Positions 1-8,110 of a DNA stretch of 64,000 nucleotides are shown in pieces. How positions within the stretch are numbered: the stretch's first letter is position 1; the number at the start of each line of letters is the position of its first letter. Below the pieces are notes generated by a model. That model searched no databases, had not been told where the DNA came from, and saw only the letters and a program-made list of their open reading frames with translations. The stretch is from positions 1,950,501 to 2,014,500 of the forward strand of contig NZ_OY787459.1 of the NCBI RefSeq assembly GCF_963678865.1, in the 5' to 3' direction. Position numbers and translations under genes: made by a program. The stretch comes from Maridesulfovibrio sp. (lineage in GTDB: Bacteria; Desulfobacterota; Desulfovibrionia; Desulfovibrionales; Desulfovibrionaceae).

Positions 1-115
1 AAACACTCCACAACGCTAATGGACCAAGTGCATTCTGCAAAAATATTATTTGTTTTCAACATCATACTTTATTACAAACCATAGCACTTACTCAAACTCT
101 GCCGGAGGAAGAACA

Positions 116-802
116 GTGCAGATAGCAATTATCCCGGCCCGTGGCGGCAGCAAACGAATCCCAAAAAAATCAATCCGCCCATTTCTGGGAAAACCACTTA
201 TTGCCTATACCATTGAAGCCGCTGTCAAAAGCGGATTCTTTGATCATATTCTGGTCAGTACGGACAGTGAAGAATTCGCAGATATTGCCCGTGAGTACGG
301 AGCTGAAGTTCCTTTCATGCGCCCTGCGGAACTGGCGGACGATTTCACCCCCACCCAACCGGTTATTAACCATGCTATCAACTGGGTACGGGAAAACTGG
401 GGCGAGCCGGAACGCTACTGCCAGTTCTTCGCCAATCCATTTGTAACTGCCGAAAACATTCGCGGCGGCTATGAGATGCTTCGTGAGCACCGGGCCAATT
501 GCGTACTGGGCGTAGCAGAATTCCCATATCCTATCCTGCGCTCCTTTAAAAAAAATGAACAGGGCGGGGTTGAATATGCTTTTCCGGAATATGCACCATG
601 CAGGTCACAGGACCTCCCGGTCTTTTTCCATGATGCAGCCCAATTTTACTGGACGGAACTGACTGATGTCCCCAAAGACCGCAAAAAAGGCTTAAGCCTG
701 CCTTACTTCCTACCCCGCTATATGGTGGTGGATATCGATACTGAAGAAGACTGGCATATTGCTGAACGATTATATCAGGCGTTCATGTGTGATGAAAAAT
801 AG
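116..802 (+). CDS. pseF: Pseudaminic acid cytidylyltransferase
   Basis: This enzyme should activate pseudaminic acid with CTP to give CMP-pseudaminic acid in the cytoplasm. The protein (228 aa) opens with the IPARGGSKRIP nucleotide-binding motif typical of CMP-nonulosonate synthetases and has the family's usual length. I chose the GTG at 116 because a GGAGG lies about 8 bases upstream and PseF proteins begin right before IIPARGGSKR; the reading frame is open further upstream to an ATG at 50, but that would add 22 unlikely residues. It overlaps pseG by 11 bases, and this pairing favours PseF over the related NeuA. The dehydratase, aminotransferase, acetyltransferase and synthase steps (PseB, C, H, I) are not adjacent here and presumably lie upstream of the window. 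Confidence 0.88.
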   Translation: MQIAIIPARGGSKRIPKKSIRPFLGKPLIAYTIEAAVKSGFFDHILVSTDSEEFADIAREYGAEVPFMRPAELADDFTPTQPVINHAINWVRENWGEPERYCQFFANPFVTAENIRGGYEMLREHRANCVLGVAEFPYPILRSFKKNEQGGVEYAFPEYAPCRSQDLPVFFHDAAQFYWTELTDVPKDRKKGLSLPYFLPRYMVVDIDTEEDWHIAERLYQAFMCDEK

Positions 803-1793
803 CGGACCGATCCTTTTTCTCTGCGAGGCCGGACCCCAGACCGGATTTGGTCATGCGGGACGCTGCCTTGCTGTAGCCTCAGCCCTGCAGGAAAAATTCG
901 GCTGCGAATCCGTTTTCGGCTTCCGGGGTAGTTCTGAAGCCGAAGCGACAATAAGGGCTGCCGGGTTCAAAACCATTCCTGTTACCGAATTCAACGAGAG
1001 AAACTTCGGCAATGAAACGGCGGTAGTCCTCGACCTGCGTATTGATCTTTCCTTCTCCTTTTTCCAGCGCGCTAAAAAGGCAGGCAAGCTGCTGGCAACG
1101 ATTGACGACCCGACTCCGAACAGATTGCATTGCGATATGGCATTCTATCCTCCCGTACCGCAATTTCACGAACTGGACTGGACGGGATTCAGCGGCGAAA
1201 TCCATCGCGGTTGGGATTTTGTTCCACTGCGTAAGGAATTCCGGCTTGCCCGAACAACAAAAAATACAAACTATCCGCCCAGAATTTTAATAACCATGGG
1301 CGGCAGCGACCCCCACGACATAACGTCAAGAATCCTACGCGCCCTGAAGTCCGTCTCCGGAGAATGGCAGGCCGAAGTTGTAATCGGACCCATGTTCAAT
1401 AATCTGGACAAAATCAACCAGATAACGGTAGAGCACGGAAAGCGTATAAAATTATTGTATGATATAAAGGACATGTCCGTACCCATGCAACGCTGTGACG
1501 CAGCCATTGCATCGTTTGGCATGACCGCTTACGAACTGGCGGCCTGCGGGGTTCCGCAGATGCTGCTTTGCTTAAGTGAAGACCATGCCCTCTCGGCATC
1601 GGCATTGCAGGCATGCGGAGCAGCTGTTTCACTGGGAAAATTTGACCGCATCAGTGACCGGGAACTGGCTGCTGAATTGCAAAATTTTATTTCATCCGAA
1701 GATTTGCGAACGACCATGGCTGCAAAAGCTGCCGGACTGAATATCGGGCAGGGAGCCATAAACATCGCCACCCGGATTGTGGAAGCCGTTTAA
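792..1793 (+). CDS. pseG: UDP-sugar hydrolase of pseudaminic acid synthesis
   Basis: PseG removes UDP from UDP-2,4-diacetamido-2,4,6-trideoxy-altropyranose before the PseI condensation. The protein (333 aa) has the GFGHAGRCLA motif near residue 20 (the family's G-x-GH-x-x-R), and the GT-B-like C-terminal half carries ITMGGSDPHD and a later CDAAIASFGMTAYE stretch typical of the family. The start is the ATG at 792, inside the end of pseF, which gives translational coupling; the open frame extends upstream to 759 without a better ribosome site. Downstream a methyltransferase follows after 18 bases. Assignment is by motif and by the pseF neighbour. Confidence 0.85.
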   Translation: MKNSGPILFLCEAGPQTGFGHAGRCLAVASALQEKFGCESVFGFRGSSEAEATIRAAGFKTIPVTEFNERNFGNETAVVLDLRIDLSFSFFQRAKKAGKLLATIDDPTPNRLHCDMAFYPPVPQFHELDWTGFSGEIHRGWDFVPLRKEFRLARTTKNTNYPPRILITMGGSDPHDITSRILRALKSVSGEWQAEVVIGPMFNNLDKINQITVEHGKRIKLLYDIKDMSVPMQRCDAAIASFGMTAYELAACGVPQMLLCLSEDHALSASALQACGAAVSLGKFDRISDRELAAELQNFISSEDLRTTMAAKAAGLNIGQGAINIATRIVEAV

Positions 1794-1811
1794 CAAAGCT
1801 TGGAGCAAGTT

Positions 1812-2726
1812 TTGAGTGAGAGAAAATGCTGGATAGACCACAGCGGTATCGTGCTGGACTCAGTTGACGGATTCGATGTGATTCAATGTGAAAGCTGCGG
1901 CTTCAAACACATCATCCCCATACCGGATGAAGATGAACTGGAGCACATTTACAAGCATGAATACCATGTAACAGACAAACCGCTCATGCTTCAGCACCAG
2001 TTGGAAGATCAGGACTGGCACGCTGCCACCAATACGGCCCGGCTGGAAACCATTGAAAAATTACTGGGACGCAAGGGATCCATTCTGGACGTAGGCTCAG
2101 GCAACGGTTTTTTCCTGAAGCAGGCCGTTGAGCGGGGCTGGCTGGCCAAGGGAGTTGAACCGGCTGACAAGGCGGTAGAATACTGCCGATCCATCGGCCT
2201 TGATGTTGTTCATTCTGTTTTTGATCAGGAATGCGCTGAGACCATAGGTAAATTTGATGTTGTATATCTATGGGAAGTTCTGGAACACCTGCCTAATCCT
2301 GCGGGATTACTTAACCTCTGCCGACAGGTGCTGAATCGCGGAGGGCTGGTTGTCGTCGGTGTTCCCAACGATTACAACAAACTGCAAAAGATAATGGTTG
2401 AAGACATGGACGAGAAGCCTTGGTGGGTGACTCCCCCGCATCACATAAATTTTTTCAACCGCAATTCCCTCGAACTTTTGCTGCGCCGACTGGATTTTGA
2501 ACCGCTGCATCATGAAATTACTTTTCCGATGGAGCTTTTTCTGCTCATGGGCAAAAATTACAGACAAAATCCGGAACTTGGCCGCGAATGCCACGCCATG
2601 CGCAAGGAACTGGAACTGAACCTGACCCGCACGGACAACCGCGATGTGCTGGACAAGCTTTACAACAGTTTATCCGAAGCCGGATTCGGTCGTCATACAG
2701 TGATCATGGCAGGAAAAAAGGATTAA
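1812..2726 (+). CDS. SAM-dependent methyltransferase
   Basis: Class I methyltransferase of 304 aa, probably acting on a sugar or sugar nucleotide. The SAM-binding motif LDVGSGNG sits near residues 92-99 and is followed by a VYLWEVLEHL segment typical of the Methyltransf_11/23 group. The N-terminus has Cys6 and a C-x2-C pair at 26/29, resembling an eroded zinc ribbon seen in C-methyltransferases; a full four-cysteine site is not visible. I chose the TTG at 1812 because GGAG at 1802 lies six bases upstream; a TTG at 1800 is also in frame. It lies between pseG and an SDR gene in the same operon. The substrate is unknown. Confidence 0.75.
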   Translation: MSERKCWIDHSGIVLDSVDGFDVIQCESCGFKHIIPIPDEDELEHIYKHEYHVTDKPLMLQHQLEDQDWHAATNTARLETIEKLLGRKGSILDVGSGNGFFLKQAVERGWLAKGVEPADKAVEYCRSIGLDVVHSVFDQECAETIGKFDVVYLWEVLEHLPNPAGLLNLCRQVLNRGGLVVVGVPNDYNKLQKIMVEDMDEKPWWVTPPHHINFFNRNSLELLLRRLDFEPLHHEITFPMELFLLMGKNYRQNPELGRECHAMRKELELNLTRTDNRDVLDKLYNSLSEAGFGRHTVIMAGKKD

Positions 2727-2732
2727 ACTTAC

Positions 2733-3482
2733 ATGCCAAGACTTAAAAATAAAATCGCGCTGGTCACCGGCGGTGGGCGTGGTATAGGAAAGGCCATCAG
2801 CAAAAAACTGGCCGCAGAAGGCGCAGAAATAATATTCACCTGGGTCAATGACCGCACAAGCGCAGAACAGACTGCAGCAAAAATTTCAAAAGAAGGCGGC
2901 AAAGTACGCATCCTGCATCTTGAGGTGAGTAATGCGGACTCCGTGGATGCAGTTGCAGGCGACATCAGTGAAAACGAAGGTAGGCTGGATATTCTGGTCA
3001 ACAATGCCGGGATCAATGCTCCGCAGGACTTCGACAAAATCACCCCGGAGGAATGGGACCGCATCCTATCAGTGAACCTCAAGGGACCTTTCCTTTGCAC
3101 CCAGCGCTGCCTTGGGCTGCTCAAAAAAAGCAGGGCCGCCAGTGTGATCAATATCGGCTCAGTCAGCGGCCAGTACGGTGGACCGCGCACCGCCCATTAC
3201 GCCGCCAGTAAAGCCGGACTGATCTCCATGACTCAGGTGGCTGCGCGTTTCGGCGCGGAGTGGAATATCCGCTGCAACACCGTCGCCGCAGGGCTGGTAA
3301 TATCCGATATGGCCGATGCCGGACTTCAAAACCCGGCAGTCCGGAAAGCGGCGGAAAACGTGCTCCTGAAACGTTTTGCCACTGCTTCGGAAATAGCGGA
3401 CAGCGTGGCTTATCTCGCATCGGACGAATCTTCCTACATCACCGCCCAGACCATCAACGTCAACGGCGGACTTTATTTCTAA
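2733..3482 (+). CDS. SDR-family oxidoreductase (FabG-like)
   Basis: Short-chain dehydrogenase/reductase of 249 aa, NAD(P)-dependent. The cofactor motif TGGGRGIG is at residues 12-19, NNAG near residue 89, and the catalytic Ser-Tyr-Lys set is visible with Y156 and K160 in HYAASK. It ends with the usual NVNGG signature. Although such proteins are often annotated as 3-oxoacyl-ACP reductase, the setting (PseF/PseG and a methyltransferase upstream, a transketolase pair 10 bases downstream) points to reduction of a keto-sugar, perhaps the product of the transketolase. That role is inference. Confidence 0.72.
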   Translation: MPRLKNKIALVTGGGRGIGKAISKKLAAEGAEIIFTWVNDRTSAEQTAAKISKEGGKVRILHLEVSNADSVDAVAGDISENEGRLDILVNNAGINAPQDFDKITPEEWDRILSVNLKGPFLCTQRCLGLLKKSRAASVINIGSVSGQYGGPRTAHYAASKAGLISMTQVAARFGAEWNIRCNTVAAGLVISDMADAGLQNPAVRKAAENVLLKRFATASEIADSVAYLASDESSYITAQTINVNGGLYF

Positions 3483-3491
3483 GGAGAATCA

Positions 3492-4328
3492 ATGGACCAG
3501 TCCAGTTATCAGGAACTTAAGGATTTCGCCTCCGAACTACGTAAATCCATCATCACCATGAACTGCTACGCCGGTTCAGGCCATCCGGGCGGTTCCCTCT
3601 CCTGTGTGGAAATCGTCAGCTGGCTGTTCAGCAGGGAAATGAATTTCAGTCCGGCAAACATGGCTGATCCATGCAGGGACCGCTTCATTCTTTCCAAAGG
3701 CCATTCCTGCCTGACCCTGTATGCAGCATTGGCAGAGAAAGGTTTCTTCTCCAAAGAAGAATTCAAAAAGCTGCGCCACGCGGACAGCATGTTGCAGGGG
3801 CACCCGGACCGCATCAAAACCCCCGGCGTGGAATTCAACTCAGGATCACTAGGTCAGGGTTTTTCCTTTGCCTTGGGCTGTGCCCTCGGTGCCAAACGGG
3901 CCGGACGCGACAACCGCACCTATGTGCTGCTGGGCGACGGAGAACTTAACGAGGGCCAGATCTGGGAAGGCTGCATGTTCGGGGCGCATCACAAGCTCAA
4001 TAATATTGCTGCGGTGGTTGATTACAATAAATTCCAGAGCGACGACCTCAATGAAAACATAACCGCGCTCGAGCCTTTAAACGACAAATTCAAGGCCTTC
4101 GGCTGGCAGGTCATTGAAATTGACGGGCACGACTTCCGAGAAATCGAAAACGCATTCTACCGGGCACGGACAACAGCAGAAAAACCGACCATGATCATCG
4201 CTCATACAATTAAGGGCAAAGGAATTTCATATATGGAAAATGTTCCCAAATGGCACGGCAGCCTCTGCCCTACCGGTGAAGAACGGGAATGCGCACTGCG
4301 TGAATGCGGGTGCGGGGAGCTTGCCTGA
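3492..4328 (+). CDS. Transketolase, N-terminal (ThDP-binding) subunit
   Basis: Pyrophosphate-binding half of a split transketolase, 278 aa. It has the SGHPGGS motif near residue 28, RFILSKGHSC, SLGQGFSFA, and the thiamine diphosphate/Mg motif GDGELNEGQIWE near residues 148-159, followed by DYNKFQSDD. A strong AAGGAG ribosome site precedes the ATG. Its stop overlaps the start of the C-terminal subunit (ATGA), so the two should be made in equal amounts. Inside a glycan locus a dedicated transketolase may transfer a two-carbon unit to make a higher-carbon or branched sugar precursor; this is inference. A second such pair occurs at 37.2-38.9 kb. Confidence 0.85.
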   Translation: MDQSSYQELKDFASELRKSIITMNCYAGSGHPGGSLSCVEIVSWLFSREMNFSPANMADPCRDRFILSKGHSCLTLYAALAEKGFFSKEEFKKLRHADSMLQGHPDRIKTPGVEFNSGSLGQGFSFALGCALGAKRAGRDNRTYVLLGDGELNEGQIWEGCMFGAHHKLNNIAAVVDYNKFQSDDLNENITALEPLNDKFKAFGWQVIEIDGHDFREIENAFYRARTTAEKPTMIIAHTIKGKGISYMENVPKWHGSLCPTGEERECALRECGCGELA

Positions 4329-5257
4329 TGGAAAATATGCGCGACGCCTTCGGCAAAGCCCTTGTGGAGCTTGCCGCTATTCGTGACGACTTCGTGGTTC
4401 TTGATGCCGACGTTGCCGGAGGGACCGGAACATATCATTTTCGAGAGGCCTGCCCGGACCGGTTTATCCAGTGCGCCATCGCCGAACAGAATATGTTTTC
4501 CGTTGCTGCCGGACTGGCGGAATCCGGGATTATCCCCATCGTAACCTGTTATGCGGTCTTTGCCTCAATGCGCGCGTTGGAGCAGGCCCGCAACTCCATC
4601 GCCTACCCGAATTTCAATGTGAAGATTGCAGCCAGCCACCTTGGACTGGATGTAGGACCGGACGGAGCCACCCATCAGGCTCTGGAAGATATTTCCATCT
4701 ACCGCAGCATACCCAACATGACTGTTGTTTCTCCGGCTGACCCGGTTGAACTGCGCGCTGTATTGCCTCATCTGCTGGATAGCCACGGACCGCTATACCT
4801 GCGTACCGGACGAAGTCCCCTGCCTGATGTGTTTGATGCCGGCACCAAATTCGAACACGGCAAAGCCCAAGTACTTGCCGAAGGCGAAGACTGTACCATC
4901 ATGGCTGTGGGGGTCATGGTCCACCGGGCTTTGGAAGCAGCTCGAAAACTGGCCGGAGAAGGTATATCCTGCCGGGTTCTGAATATGAGCTGGCTCAAGC
5001 CCATGGACGAGAATGCGGTAATCAGGGCCGCAAAAGAGACCGGAGCCATAGTCACCTGTGAGGACCATAACAAATACGGAGGCCTAAGCGGGGCGGTCAT
5101 GGAAACAGTCTGCGAAAACCATCCGGTTCCAGTTGAACGGGTAGCTGTAAATGATGTTTTCGGAAGCTCCGGGGAACCGGAGGATCTTGCCCGAGAATAC
5201 GGACTCATGCCCGAGAACATAGAAATGGCAGTGCGCCGGGTACTGAAACGGAAATAG
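4328..5257 (+). CDS. Transketolase, C-terminal subunit
   Basis: Pyrimidine-binding plus C-terminal domain half of the split transketolase, 309 aa. It carries the AEQNMFSVAAGLA segment, in which the conserved glutamate contacts thiamine diphosphate, then the SHLGLDVGPDGATHQ region and the transketolase C-domain. The start is the ATG at 4328, which overlaps the stop of the N-terminal subunit by one base (TGATG); the frame is open upstream but inside the previous gene. Together with the gene before it this makes an alpha2beta2-type enzyme. Sugar substrate unknown; the flanking SDR may reduce its product. Confidence 0.85.
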   Translation: MENMRDAFGKALVELAAIRDDFVVLDADVAGGTGTYHFREACPDRFIQCAIAEQNMFSVAAGLAESGIIPIVTCYAVFASMRALEQARNSIAYPNFNVKIAASHLGLDVGPDGATHQALEDISIYRSIPNMTVVSPADPVELRAVLPHLLDSHGPLYLRTGRSPLPDVFDAGTKFEHGKAQVLAEGEDCTIMAVGVMVHRALEAARKLAGEGISCRVLNMSWLKPMDENAVIRAAKETGAIVTCEDHNKYGGLSGAVMETVCENHPVPVERVAVNDVFGSSGEPEDLAREYGLMPENIEMAVRRVLKRK

Positions 5258-5266
5258 TGGAGCACA

Positions 5267-6799
5267 ATGGCTGAAAAAGAACGGTTGCTCATCATCGGCA
5301 CTGCCCAGCAGAGCCATATACGAAAATTCCTTGCCGGCGTAGACCGCAGCAAGACAAAAGTCATGCTCCTGCTCCCGGAACGTGACCGGGGTAATTTTGC
5401 TAACGAGCAGACTGTTTTTTTCAATGGCATGTTCCATCCTCTTTTTCCGCCCCTGCTGAAAACAATACTTCACTTCAGGCCGCACGAGGCTGTCATTATC
5501 TGCGGTATGACCTACGACCATGACAATGTGGTCCGGGCGATTTCCTTTTATGCCAACTTCTATTCCCTGCGTATCCGCACCTGCATCAGGAACCAAATCT
5601 ATCCGGCAGATGAAACCTTGCGTCCCAATCCCGGCATAGAAGCCTTGAAATGGACAGGATTTGCGGCGCTGGCCCTGCTGCTTAAAACTTTCTCTATTTT
5701 CAAACCTGTAAGGGTTGCAGAAATTTATTCTTCCCGGTTGGGGCATTTGGCCCTTGATTGTGAATTGTATCTTTCCGAAAAAGAACTGGGCAGGCATGAT
5801 GGATTCCTGGACCTGTTCTGTTTCAAAGACGGGACAGTTGCCAACAAGACTCTTGGCACTCTTTATTCCCGTAAAATGAACATCAGCAAGTGGAACCGCT
5901 ACCTGCTGGAAGCAGTTAAAATGTTCAACCTCTCGGCAAAACATGAATTGCTTTTGAATACCCGCACCATCTCCTTTGCCCGCGATTATGAATGCCTAAT
6001 TCAGCAGACTGACCCCCATCTGAATTTCACTGCCGAAGAACTTGAACGGGGCAGGCAGGAATTTAAACATCTCGGCCTTGACCCTAAGCGGCCGCATGTC
6101 TGCCTGCTGGGACGGGACTCAGCTTTCCTGCGTCAGACCTTGCCGGAAAGCGACGGCGACATGCAGGAACCACGCAACATGGATATCTCCACCTTCAAAG
6201 CCGGAGCTGAAGCTCTGCTGCAACTCGGATATAACGTAATCAGAATCGGCAGCATTGTTCAGGAACCACTTAAAATAAACCACCCCAATTTCGTGGACTA
6301 TGCAAGCAGCGGCAGGCAAAATGATTTTATGGACATCTACCTGCCGTCCACCTGCTTTTTCCTCGTCGGGGTACAAAGCGGCCCCATGCATGTGGCAAAC
6401 CTTTTCCGCAAACCCTGCCTGCGGGTGAATACTGCCCGGCTGGAAGTAATTGAATACTGCTCCCCTGAAGATCTGGCCCTGTTCAAACTGATCCGTTCGA
6501 AATCCACAGGTCGAATTTTAAACATTTCTGAAATAATATCTGCCAAAATTAGCAAATGGCCCATAGAAAACTTTGCAGATTCCGATTTTGAGGTTATCGA
6601 CAATACTGAAGATGAATTGATGGAAGCCATGCAGGAAATGCATCTACGCATGAATGGCGAGTGGCAGGCAACTAAAGAGGAACAGGAGTTGCATAAGCGG
6701 TTTCTTTCCTGTCTTGAAGTCTCGGACTATAATTCGCGTTTTGAAACGCCCATAAGTCCCTACTTCCTGCGTAAGCATGCAAGCGAACTCTTTAACTGA
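5267..6799 (+). CDS. TIGR04372-like glycosyltransferase
   Basis: Large cytoplasmic protein of 510 aa. The second half shows the pattern I associate with the TIGR04372 putative glycosyltransferase family: GRDSAFL near residue 284, then MDISTFKAGAEALLQLGYNVIRIG, and a GVQSGPMHVANLF segment resembling the donor-binding region of GT-B enzymes. The N-terminal 200 residues are a separate Rossmann-like part (LLIIGTAQQSHIRKFL at the start). A GGAG precedes the ATG. It sits between the transketolase pair and a nucleotidyltransferase-methyltransferase fusion. Family placement is by recollection of motifs; acceptor and donor are unknown. Confidence 0.6.
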   Translation: MAEKERLLIIGTAQQSHIRKFLAGVDRSKTKVMLLLPERDRGNFANEQTVFFNGMFHPLFPPLLKTILHFRPHEAVIICGMTYDHDNVVRAISFYANFYSLRIRTCIRNQIYPADETLRPNPGIEALKWTGFAALALLLKTFSIFKPVRVAEIYSSRLGHLALDCELYLSEKELGRHDGFLDLFCFKDGTVANKTLGTLYSRKMNISKWNRYLLEAVKMFNLSAKHELLLNTRTISFARDYECLIQQTDPHLNFTAEELERGRQEFKHLGLDPKRPHVCLLGRDSAFLRQTLPESDGDMQEPRNMDISTFKAGAEALLQLGYNVIRIGSIVQEPLKINHPNFVDYASSGRQNDFMDIYLPSTCFFLVGVQSGPMHVANLFRKPCLRVNTARLEVIEYCSPEDLALFKLIRSKSTGRILNISEIISAKISKWPIENFADSDFEVIDNTEDELMEAMQEMHLRMNGEWQATKEEQELHKRFLSCLEVSDYNSRFETPISPYFLRKHASELFN

Positions 6800-6812
6800 A
6801 GAAGGATAACTG

Positions 6813-8018
6813 ATGGACACCCCGATTGTATTGGTACAGGCTGCATCAAGGGCATGGAGCGGAGCACCGGACTGGTGCATGAATGAAGTTGAGGACCGCC
6901 CTGTGGTCGCCCTGACCGTGGAAAGCGCACTCAATGAGTTTCCCGGTGCAGACGTTCGAATCATCGCTCCGGAATTCGACCGTGGCGGCAGGCTGGAAGA
7001 AATCCCGGAGATGTTCCCGGAACATAACATTTCTGTTTTCTACGGACACGATGAAAGTCCCCTTGAACGCATGATTGCCGCTCTTGAAGATGTGGATGAG
7101 CAAAGCCTTTTCATCCGGGTTGACGGATTACACTTCGGCTGGCTTGCAGCACACGCCCGGACCATGCTGGAACAGGCCGAAAAAAAAGGTCTGGACTGCA
7201 TAAAAACCGAAGATGATTTTCCCATCCAGCTTACAGCGGATATATATAGATTGAGCGCACTTAAAAAGGTATTGGACATTCTTGAAGAAAGGTCCAATGG
7301 CGCACCTTACCGGGTCCATCCCAAATTTTTCATGTTCAATGAGCCCGAAGAGTTCAAATGCTCCCGCGTGGAGGGTCCGGCTGTTAGCGAGCAGTGGCTT
7401 AAAAAATGCCGCGAAACCGCAGAGCAGGTCTACATCGCGGGAAACATGAACGTCGGCCAGCACAAAGGTATCAGTGCCGGAGATCAGCTTACTTTCCATT
7501 ATGAACTGGCTCTGGATCATATCAGCCCGGAATCAAAAGTGCTGGACTGTGCATGCGGCCCCGGATACGGAGCAAGGATGCTGGCCGAAAAAGCGCAGAA
7601 AGTTGTTGCTGCAGACCTTGATCTTGAGACCGTGCGCCAAGCCTCTTCTGGTAAATATTTTGATAACATCACCTTCCAGACCGGGGATGCAACCTCGCTC
7701 AGTTTCGAAGACGGGGCCTTCGACGCAGTGACCAGCTTCGAGACCGTGGAACACGTCAACCCGGCACCCTTCTTTAAAGAAATGCAACGTATTCTAAAGC
7801 CTGGAGGGCTGCTCATCCTGAGTACTCCCCAGAACAGCCACGGGCATATCCCGGTAAATTCCCAGCACCTGCACGAGTTTTCCCTGCAGGAAATCTGCGG
7901 ACTCTGCTCAGAGCATTTTGAAATCATGCAGACCACGGGCATCAAGCAGGGACGCATTGTCTTTCCTGATGATCCCAAAGGGCAGAACACCTTCATGGTT
8001 TGCCGCAAGGCTATGTAA
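6813..8018 (+). CDS. Nucleotidyltransferase-like / methyltransferase fusion
   Basis: Two-domain protein of 401 aa. The first about 200 residues look like a CMP-sugar synthetase/SpsF-like GT-A nucleotidyltransferase fold (ESALNEFPGADVRIIAPEFD; SPLERMIAALE; LFIRVDGLHFG), though the glycine-rich nucleotide motif is replaced by VQAASRAWSG, so it may be non-catalytic or use another donor. The second half is a class I SAM methyltransferase with LDCACGPGYGARML near residues 243-256, then FDAVTSFETVEHV and an LKPGGLLILSTP strand. It is preceded by AAGGA. A repeat element lies between this gene and the next. Domain calls are moderately secure; function is unknown. Confidence 0.6.
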   Translation: MDTPIVLVQAASRAWSGAPDWCMNEVEDRPVVALTVESALNEFPGADVRIIAPEFDRGGRLEEIPEMFPEHNISVFYGHDESPLERMIAALEDVDEQSLFIRVDGLHFGWLAAHARTMLEQAEKKGLDCIKTEDDFPIQLTADIYRLSALKKVLDILEERSNGAPYRVHPKFFMFNEPEEFKCSRVEGPAVSEQWLKKCRETAEQVYIAGNMNVGQHKGISAGDQLTFHYELALDHISPESKVLDCACGPGYGARMLAEKAQKVVAADLDLETVRQASSGKYFDNITFQTGDATSLSFEDGAFDAVTSFETVEHVNPAPFFKEMQRILKPGGLLILSTPQNSHGHIPVNSQHLHEFSLQEICGLCSEHFEIMQTTGIKQGRIVFPDDPKGQNTFMVCRKAM

Positions 8019-8020
8019 TA

Positions 8021-8060
8021 AAAATGCCTCCGGCGGCCCTCCGTGAGCCAAAAAAACTTT
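8021..8060 (+). repeat. Interspersed palindromic repeat, copy 1
   Basis: The core TGCCTCCGGCGGCC at 8025-8038 follows a run of A. The same core occurs at 35495-35508 and, inverted, at 39028-39041. The core is itself nearly self-complementary, with one G-T wobble. It lies in the 92-base gap after a methyltransferase-fusion gene. Desulfovibrio genomes carry many intergenic elements with this core, to my recollection. Confidence 0.6.
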
Positions 8061-8110
8061 TAACAGGGCTTCTCCATGTTTGATCGACAAGCCGTGAATG
8101 ACATTCGTTT

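Noticed and set aside
3..125. Open frame from the left edge ending in LPEEEQCR, overlapping the pseF start
   Set aside because: It could be the tail of an upstream gene, but it is too short and too AT-rich to judge, and shows no recognisable motif.
2733..3482. Calling the SDR a fatty-acid FabG
   Set aside because: Sequence alone would allow it, but the neighbours are nonulosonate, methyltransferase and transketolase genes, so a sugar reductase is more likely.
5084..5944. 286-residue open frame antisense to the transketolase and glycosyltransferase genes
   Set aside because: A shadow of high-confidence genes; its cysteine- and phenylalanine-rich sequence shows no domain.
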